A DNA stretch of 64,000 bases from Chromera velia (Eukaryota > Sar > Chromeraceae): positions 1 to 64,000 of the forward strand of contig JAHBMJ010005923.1 in NCBI GenBank assembly GCA_018398765.1. Reading direction: 5' to 3'. Below the pieces are notes generated by a model. It saw nothing but the letters and a program-made list of their open reading frames with translations, searched no databases and was not told where the DNA came from. Of this stretch, positions 56,649 to 64,000 are shown piece after piece. Position 1 is the first letter of the stretch. Every line of letters starts with the position of its first letter. The position numbers were made by a program, and so were the translations under genes.

Positions 56649-57845
56649 TTATGTTGTATTTCCCGCTGCAAGAGGCAACCCTTCCTTTATAGCAGCCTTC
56701 AGCCTAATACGCTGCCATGTTTCTCTGCGGTGAGCTCTAGGTGTGATCCATTGCAAGTTTTCCACCACATTGTTTCGAGGGTCGCCATCTTTGTAATCAA
56801 CCTGTAGAGATTCCTCTCTTTCACCCGCAGAGACGAGAGCTTTCTTTTCGGTTTGCAGATAAGATTCTGCGACCAGGCGATGCACTCTGAAAGCTCTGCC
56901 TTGAAACTTTACAATCATGTACCCATCGGGCGTCTCTGTCCCCCTTGTTATTCGCACTGCCGTGCTGTGGAATCGTACCCGACCCAAATTTGACAATTCC
57001 AAACGCCGAATATTCTGTTCCACATCAGGACGCTTGAGAAAGATGATGCGAGACACCCGCTCACCAGTCGCATCTTCAAGCGCGAAGTAAACGGTCTGAA
57101 ATACCTCCCCTTTCAGTGGTTGAACGCTTTCTGGATCCCGTTGGAGTTCCCAGCCATTCAAGTGCACAACAGACACGCCCCCTATCAATAAAGCCTGATT
57201 CAGCCGTCTGGACCCCACCTTCAGATGCCTTCGGCAAGCTTCTATGCCAGGGATTGAACGTGTCTCTCCAGTGTGGGAATTTTTCGCAATGAGGAAGATC
57301 GTTCGGGAGTTTGGAGGTCGTGAGCTGGGGAGGGAAGCGACCGTTTTTCTTCGATGTTCTGAAGGGGTGAGCCATTGGAGATTGTTGGCTGCATTATTTT
57401 TCTTGTTGCCGTCAATGTGGTCAACGTGCAGCCGCACGCTTGCACTATGAGGAGCTTTCAGCTTTTCTGCCTTCTGCGCTGTGTGGAAGGTTTCGGCAAT
57501 CAGAGTATGTATTCTAATGCATTTGCGCTCGTTGCCAAAAAATGGAGTGGCTGACAGGTAGCCCTTGGAATCTGGGGACCCCCAAGTGATACGTCCGCGC
57601 GTATCTTGAACGCGCCCATCCATGCATGCTTTCCAGTTGCAGAGCGCTCCATTGATGCGAAGAGGGATTGGAACAAATAGAGATGCTTTGATTTCATAAT
57701 TCGAATTGAGAAAAGTCGAGGAATAAGACGCTGAATCGGCTACAGAGTTTCGGTTTCGGGTCAGCGTGCCAGACCACCGCCACACAGAAGGGAAAACCGC
57801 TTGAGACAAACGCTTACGTGATACATCGATAACTCCGCTTAGCAT
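56649..57845 (-). CDS. HNH nuclease-like protein with two NUMOD4-HNH modules
   Basis: A 398-codon uninterrupted frame. Residues 60-165 hold a NUMOD4-like lead (GYLSATPFF, RIHTLIAETF) and an HNH core, VDHIDGNKKNNAANNLQW (141-158) with His 164. Residues 181-222 resemble a NUMOD1-type DNA-binding segment (GIEACRRHLKVGSRRLNQAL). Residues 283-372 repeat the first module (GYMIVKF, RVHRLVAESYL, VDYKDGDPRNNVVENLQW), but the His after the Asp is Tyr at 351, so the second site is probably dead. Such modules are typical of homing endonucleases in phages, organelle introns and large DNA viruses, and are unusual in a nuclear genome. One active site and several DNA-binding parts are predicted. A hydrolytic role at DNA is inferred from family only. 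Confidence 0.82.
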   Translation of the reverse strand: MLSGVIDVSRKRLSQAVFPSVWRWSGTLTRNRNSVADSASYSSTFLNSNYEIKASLFVPIPLRINGALCNWKACMDGRVQDTRGRITWGSPDSKGYLSATPFFGNERKCIRIHTLIAETFHTAQKAEKLKAPHSASVRLHVDHIDGNKKNNAANNLQWLTPSEHRRKTVASLPSSRPPNSRTIFLIAKNSHTGETRSIPGIEACRRHLKVGSRRLNQALLIGGVSVVHLNGWELQRDPESVQPLKGEVFQTVYFALEDATGERVSRIIFLKRPDVEQNIRRLELSNLGRVRFHSTAVRITRGTETPDGYMIVKFQGRAFRVHRLVAESYLQTEKKALVSAGEREESLQVDYKDGDPRNNVVENLQWITPRAHRRETWQRIRLKAAIKEGLPLAAGNTT

Positions 57846-58515
57846 TCTTTTGACTGATAGACAAGCAACGAGCGCGTCGACGCAACGCTCTTCTCCTTGC
57901 AGGAGAAGCAGATTTTCCTGGAGAGCGTTCCAGAAAGGGCAACGCTCGATCCTCCTATTTCTTGAGAATGGAGTCCTCCTGTCAAGTACTGTCGAGGTCG
58001 TGACGCCACTCTTTCAATGGTGTACAATGGTGTGTGGCGCACACAGAGTACAAATTATTAAAGCAGTACGTACGATAGCTACTAGAAGTACATGTGCGTC
58101 TGTAGCATCTGCAAGAATGTGCAATGATGCACGTGTGTACGTCATCGTGGAGTGTATTATATACCATCGTATTGGATCTCAGTGTTGCAGAGTGTTGCAA
58201 AGTGTTGCACATGCACGGACTGTATACGGCTTTTTGCATGCATGGGTCCGCCCCGCGTCATGCACCGTTGCCCTGAATAGGACGGGAGACGGCCGGCCGA
58301 GCTAAGCCGAGTTGAACCAAGTTTGTGCATACAGTCCTGTGACTTCAGGCTCTCCAATCCTCCACCGTCAAACATTCTATCGAAAGTAATATCTCTGCCC
58401 GAAAAGGCTCACACAACATTGCGTGAAGTCTGTTGGTGGAAGCAAACCCGATTCGCTTGAGGCAAGAGCGCACAATCACACAAAAACAGCATTCAGTTCA
58501 AACGGAGACGGCAAG
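57846..58515. other. Divergent intergenic region
   Basis: This lies between the divergent HNH and MsrB genes. It contains the repeated CAGTGTTGCAGAGTGTTGCAAAG-like segment near 58180-58210 and TGCATGCAT at 58236. No RNA or coding gene seen. Confidence 0.55.
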
Positions 58516-61140
58516 ATGAAGTTCCTCGTAGGTCTTCCGCTTGTGGGTCGACTGGAATATCGCCTTATTCATGTAATGAATCCCCCTTTTCCCTTTATCG
58601 GACTGTTTGCAGGTGTCTGTTGCGTGCGTCGTGCCTCTGTTGGATGAGGTGGCCTCCTTCTCGTTTCTCTCTGGGCCTTCTTCCAGCGCAGTCGTGGTCT
58701 TGAGGGAAGACACCAGGGCAGACACGGTCTCCAGGCACACCCCCTCAGCCTTGAGCAACTTGCGGTTGGACAGACTGAATGTCTTCAGGGTGGAGACGGC
58801 AGAAGCTGCCGAGAAGGGAAACAAAATGTCCAAACTCGGGTGGGTTCGTCTGGGAGACGGGCATGCAGAGATTTGGGGTCTGCGGCTTGTTGTATGTTGT
58901 GGAGCTTGTTGGAGGGGGTGCATCCTTTTTTCTCCTCTTTTCATTTCTAACTTTTCCCGTTTCACCTCCAGCCAGCGGCATGCTTTTCCTCGAGAAGCAG
59001 CAAATTCCGCTGTCTAAGGACCGCAGATGAAATTACATACAGACCTCTTCACCTGACTCCTTCCTGTCTACCCCCGTTGCTCTGCAGTTTTGACGTGACA
59101 CCCATGACCAAAGAAGAAATTGAACAGGCATCCGTTCCACTGACTCCCCTCCAGAGACAGGCAAGTCATCTGGTACATTGGTCGTATGAGCTTTTTCTTG
59201 AAGCTTCCCGGTCTTTGTGTGTCCCTTCGTTTCCCAACAAGACACAAAGTCTTTGTCAGTCCACTCCCGCCCCTTTTCTTCCTTCGCTTCTTTTTTTCTT
59301 TCATCTTTTGTCTTCCATTCTTTTCTGTTGTCCTGTCCGATCCTTCTCACCACTTTCCAGTCTGTTGTCCGCACCTCTTTCTGGCGCGGGCACACACAGA
59401 GGACATCTGCTCCGAGTGAGTATGCTCATTTGTACCTCTCTGTCTCCTCCACTGCAACGACAGGTCGTCTTCTACTCAGGCACAGAGCGCGCCTTCACAG
59501 GCCAAACAGTAAACGGATACCCATGGGATACAAAAGAAGGTCAGTCGGTCAGCGAGAAGGTCTGTACGTGACTCAAGTCTGCCGAATCTCAATTTCATCT
59601 TACCCACTCACTCACTGACTGACTCTCTTTTCTAGGATTCTTGTTGACTGACTGTCCCGCTCCTCGTATCCTCACGCAATCCTCTCATGCCAGTCAAAAG
59701 GACTCACGCACGCAAGGACGCCAGTCAAAGAATAGTCCTTTGCACGCAATCTTCTCATGCCCAAAAAGTCAAAAGAATAGTCCCCATTCTAACTTCTGTG
59801 CGCCTTCTGCGAAATGAGTATCGCGTAGGACATTAGTTAGTTCCTTGTGTGTGCAGAAGGCGTGTGGGTGAGTGCCGTGTCCGGGCTCCCTCTGTTTTCC
59901 TCACGGGCCAAGTACGACTCCGGCACAGGGTGGCCCTCCTTTTTTATGCCCATCGACCCTCAGCACGTGATTGAGAGGCCCGATCCGAACGGTCGGAGGG
60001 AGGGGAGGGGGGCTGGATGGGGTGTTGGAAGCTTTCGATTTTTTTTTCAATGTATGGTTTTGCTTCTTATTGCATTTTCGCATGCATGATCATTCGTCCG
60101 TTTGCTTCTTCATTTACTGATTCATTTATTTGTTGTTTAATTCAGTCATTCATCCGCCCATTCTTGTGTTCGGTCATTTGCTTTCTTTCATTCATTCATT
60201 CATCGTTTTATTTTTTCAGTCATTCATTCATTAGTTCATTGTTTTATTTCTCTATTCTTTCATTATTTCTTCACTTATTCATACATGTACTCGTCCGTTC
60301 ATTTATCCAGTCAGTCATTCATTTATTCTTGGACAAAAAATGAGGGTGGGCTCTGAATCGTTCCTTCATGGTACAACAGTCAGACAGTCCTGTACGTGTC
60401 CGTCTGATACTCATACAGAGAGAGACACATTCACATGCTCTTGAGACCTGAAGAAGTCTCCGGTCTCCGTCCGTGGTAGAAAATTAAAGAGCAGACCCAA
60501 CTCACTGACACATTCGCCTGTCTGCCAGGATTCAGGGGGGACTCTCTTACCCTCTAGTCGAATGAACGCATGAACGTTGCATTCCTCCTATTGATGTTTC
60601 TTCCTCCACCTGCATGTGCAGACTTGAAGGTCCCCGGACTTGCCCGCATTGAAGTGTTGGATGCAAAGAGCGGCGCTCATTTGGGACATGTCTTCAACGG
60701 TCGGTCTGTCTGTGTGGCTGTAGGTTAATTGGTCTGCACGTCTGTCTGCTTGCCTTGTTGTGCATCAATCGCTGTGCAGTTTTTAGAATAGACACTGGGG
60801 TTAGGCATCTTCTAACTTACTAACTAACTAACTAACTAACTTACTAACTGACTAACTCACAAGGAGAGACTGAGTGAAAGGATCTCAGAAGAAGAGTGAA
60901 TGTGAAGCCCGAGCTTTCTGTGTTCTTTCTTTCTCGCGGGGTTTCTTTGTGAATTGCCGACCGAAAACCAGTCTCTCTGTTTAAGGCGCGAAGAGAAAAA
61001 GAACGGCTGACCGACAGATTTGAACACGCTGCCCCTCCGCTGCCTCGCTTCTCCGACCCTGTCTGTTTCTGCATAGTATGGGAGTGCATGGAGGTGCGGG
61101 TATACGCTCAAAAAAACACGTGTTTTCGCACGTGTGTGTT

Positions 61141-61194
<54 letters not shown>

Positions 61195-61333
61195 CTTGTG
61201 ACCCTTCCCTTGCATGCCTCCTCCTCTCATTTCTGATTCTGCCTGTTCAGACGGACCAGCACCGACGTATAAGCGCTACTGCATGAACGCCGCCGCCCTC
61301 AAATTTATTCCGAAGAGCCCTTCCTCCGCGTGA
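58516..61333 (+). CDS. msrB: Peptide methionine-R-sulfoxide reductase (MsrB), zinc-free type
   Basis: Eight exons keep frame and give 258 residues: 58516-58572, 58613-58847, 58972-59011, 59088-59160, 59464-59539, 59857-59991, 60622-60699 and 61251-61333. The MsrB core is clear: [64 protein letters not shown]. The catalytic Cys is in RYCMN. The four zinc cysteines are absent: VWVSAVSG and EVLDAKSG stand where CXXC pairs normally occur. The enzyme would reduce methionine-R-sulfoxide in oxidised proteins using thioredoxin or a similar donor. The intron after 59160 has a GC donor (CAG then GCAAGT). The first intron is only 40 nt, so the N-terminal exon is the least certain. About 100 residues precede the core and could include targeting sequence, which I cannot confirm. 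Confidence 0.92.
60017..60330. repeat. Degenerate TTCATTCA repeats in an MsrB intron
   Basis: Many ATTCATTC units with substitutions, within the intron 59992-60621. The ORF across them is repeat-derived. Confidence 0.7.
61142..61194. repeat. (TC)n(AC)n(AG)n self-complementary repeat
   Basis: A TC run of about 18 bases, an AC spacer of about 16 and an AG run of about 20 lie in sequence just before the last MsrB exon. The TC and AG arms can pair into a hairpin. Confidence 0.85.
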
Positions 61334-62714
61334 AAGAATTAAAGACTAGACTGATCGACCGATTGGTCTGAAGATCGAAGACTGAAGAGTACTCGTCGCT
61401 TAACGGAGTGCGGGGGTCCAACCACATTCAAAGTTCGTCGCCCGACTGGCCTCTGGCTCCCTCTTTAATTCATTGAATTTCATTCCGGAGGATTGTAGTA
61501 GTAGCTAGATGGAAGTCTAAATTAAAAGAAGTAAATCGAGCTAGTCGTCGTGCTTACCTGGAGTGAAACTTGAATACAGTTCTAACCACAGTCGCTTGAG
61601 GGATCCGCACCCCTTTCCATATTTTCAGCTGCGCATTTCAAGCTAGATTGATCTTAAGTTGTGTGACATTGTGTCCAAAAGTCGCTAATATATTATAGAT
61701 GTCACGGTTAATCGTGACTTTAACGGTTACAATAAAAACCTTTTTGAAATTTAGTTGGGGAAACCCAACCTAAAACCCAACTCGGAAACCAATTAGAATT
61801 AAAACCAACTGAAAAGCTGACTGAAACTATTGTTTAAACTAACTCTGAAACTTAGTTTGAAACGGGATTGAGCTATTGATATTTCAAATTTAAAGGCTGG
61901 GTTTAAGGCTCGCCTAGAAAGTTTATATCCGAGTCGTCATCATCATCATCATCATGATTGTATGCTAGATTGTATATCTAATTTCAAGTTAGAAATTGCC
62001 GATTTAAAACACTGCAATACCTAGTGGAAACTGTAGCTAGAACAATACATGTAGTGCACTCCACAATGAAACCCACACATTTATAAATCTAAAAAGGTCG
62101 CATTGATCTAGTTTCAGACATTTCAGTTACCCGCCCATTTACATCCATGGACGAACTTCCAGACGACCACCCCTGACAGGCATTGGAAGACAGCGCCGCT
62201 TCACTGGCAATGATTGCAAGACAGAGGCTGGCACAGACGCATTGTGAAAAAGAGCATGCATGCATCCACTCATGAATACATTCAACTAAGCAAAGTTGAT
62301 TTCTCATACATTTGCACAGAGGGACGATTGCGTCCCGAAGAAATGCATTCAGCGTGTTGACATGCATACAAAAAATCGATTACACATACAAAAAATTACA
62401 GAATCACGCATCGAGGCGTGAGAGAGGGAAAGAGGCGACGCACGACACACTGTCCCCCCCGTCCCTCACTGACCAACCTCAGGAGCACAAACACACACGC
62501 ACACATGGACTCTTGCACCAAGTGCATGCACCTTAAGAACAACCCACACTCCCACAAAACCCGGAGGTGATGGAATCTGTACAGTGATCAAAGAGACGGA
62601 CCAACGAGAGCATTAAAGAAAGAGCCTGAGTAAACAGACTTAAGGTGTCAGTTAGAAGAAAGACGAGAGAGGAAGGAAACAGAAACCTGCTCTCATTTTC
62701 GAATGCGCCTTTTA
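61334..62714. other. Intergenic region between convergent genes
   Basis: AT-rich from 61480 to 62060, with a short (CAT)n run near 61937. No gene recognised. Confidence 0.6.
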
Positions 62715-63693
62715 TCAATCAAGTCTGTCTGCCTGCTCTCTCTCAATCTTCTCAACCTCTTTGTCAAGCTCCTCAAGTTCTTTCTCTCTCTGTTCCCGCA
62801 AAGCCTCATTTCTTTCCCTATCGTCCAAAAACTCTTGGTATCTCTCGAAGAAAGACCTATCGTTATTCCGATTCCACCTAGTGTTATCATCTTCATCATC
62901 TGAATCCTCTTCCTCAGGACACCCTGGATCCCGGCTCCATCCAGTACAGTCAAGCTCTTTCTCTTCCTTCTCACTCTCCTCCTCCTCAGGACACCCAGGA
63001 TCTCTATTCCATCCAGAACAGTCTAGCTCTCGTGTGGAGGGAAGGTTAGCGTAGGCATCGGGGGAACTTTCAATCTGTGCTTCTCTCTGTGCGGCAACAG
63101 CTCTCTGTAACTCCTCACGCCTCTTTGCTTCTTCTTCTGCTGCTGCAGCTGCCTCTGCACTCATGCCTTCATCCTGTGAATCCTCAGAGGCAGAGGCGGA
63201 GGAAGAAGAAGAGGAACGGTCCGCTTGACTCTCTCTATTCTCTTCCAAAGCAGCAAGCAACTCCTGACGTGCTGCTTCTTGCTCAGACAAGGCAGCAGCT
63301 TCGATTTCCATTCTTTCCTTCTCTCTCTCTTCCTCCTCTTCCTTCTCACGATCGGCAGAGGAAGACGAAGAGCGGGCTTCCATTTGCTCAGCACGCTGCC
63401 TTGCAATCTCAGCCTCTAGCTCGGTCTGTTTTTGAGCTGCTTTAGCTGCCTCCTCTGCCGCCTTCTCAGCTGCGTCTTCCTCCTCCTTTCTCCTCCTCTC
63501 TGCCTCCCTCTCGTCCTCTTCTCTTTGCCTCTCCTCCTCCTCTGTTCTTGCCAACTGCTGCTCTCGTTGTCTCTCTATCTCTGCCTGCAGCTCCGCCATT
63601 CTTGCTGCCTCTGGGTCATCTTCAGCATCAACAACCGTCTCCTCCGTCTCCTTGTCGCTGTCCTCCCTCTCGTCTCTGGAAGAAAGCCACCCT

Positions 63694-63728
<35 letters not shown>

Positions 63729-63979
63729 TCGCTCTTCCTCCTCTTCCCTCTCCTTCTCTGCCTGTCTCTCCCTCTCCTTTGCAGCCTTCTCAGCCGCCTT
63801 CTTTCTGTCCCTGCACTCTCTGTCGAACAGAGAGCACTTAATCTCTTCCACCTCCTCACCAGACCCCCCGGCCCCAGAACCCGCCCCTGCCCCCGGCGTT
63901 TCCTCGTCATCTTCAACAGGGCCGTTCCAAGTGGCGCCCTGCTGGTTGAAGAACTCTTCTGTTGATTGGGCTCTGTCAA
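62715..63979 (-). CDS. Acidic Glu/Arg-rich coiled-coil protein (5' partial)
   Basis: The frame from an acceptor at 63979 (CTGCAG on the minus strand) to TGA at 62715 gives 420 residues; upstream exons lie beyond the window. The first part has NQQGATWNGPVEDDEE and a Gly-rich stretch, then long Glu/Arg/Lys/Ala coiled coil broken by poly-Ser tracts. Near the C-terminus a unit of about 23 residues with the core ELDCSGWNRDPGCPEEE is repeated (second copy LDCTGWSRDPGC) and echoed in TRWNRNND. The Cys pairs in these units could form disulfides or bind metal. No known family was recognised. The composition suggests a structural or scaffold protein. Confidence 0.72.
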
Positions 63980-64000
63980 CTGCAGCGATGTGTACAAGCA

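Overview
This window is nuclear DNA from an intron-rich eukaryote, probably an alveolate protist such as a chromerid alga. The genes carry many GT-AG introns ending in TGCAG. Several junctions can be placed exactly because the reading frame continues across them. Coding islands of about 50% GC are separated by AT-rich spacers, microsatellites and transposable elements. No operon, CRISPR or prokaryotic feature is present. The organism assignment is an inference from gene style and protein families, not a database match.

Layout, left to right. A multi-exon gene cut by the left edge (169-4166, +) ends in a possible RAP-like domain. A single-ORF ankyrin-like protein follows (5261-8224, +). From 8641 to 19661 lies a nested retroelement block: a non-autonomous LTR element on the minus strand (521-bp LTRs, CACAC target duplication) whose left LTR was split by a Ty3/gypsy element on the plus strand (366-bp LTRs, GTATG target duplication). 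Next is an MFS-type transporter (20923-23082, -), divergent from a 14-exon kinesin-4 gene (23608-33334, +). A membrane hybrid histidine kinase (35583-38840, -) is followed closely by a tRNA-Ser(GCT) gene (39285-39368, -).

From 39.6 to 49.5 kb the DNA is mostly decayed or repetitive. A broken reading frame is interrupted by a 3.97-kb element with 48-bp perfect terminal inverted repeats and a CTCA duplication. A foldback repeat of about 520 bp and a broken MYND-finger frame follow. An alkylglycerol monooxygenase-like gene (50673-52138, +) precedes a small Gag-only LTR element (53450-56166, -; GGGTA duplication). The right end holds an HNH protein with two NUMOD4-HNH-like modules (56649-57845, -), a methionine sulfoxide reductase B gene of eight exons that lacks the zinc cysteines (58516-61333, +), and an acidic coiled-coil protein that runs off the right edge.

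The intact host genes do not form an obvious pathway: motor transport, signalling, membrane transport, ether-lipid oxidation and oxidative repair sit side by side. The most informative material is the transposon record, because target duplications, primer sites, LTR divergence and broken frames give an order of events readable from the sequence alone.
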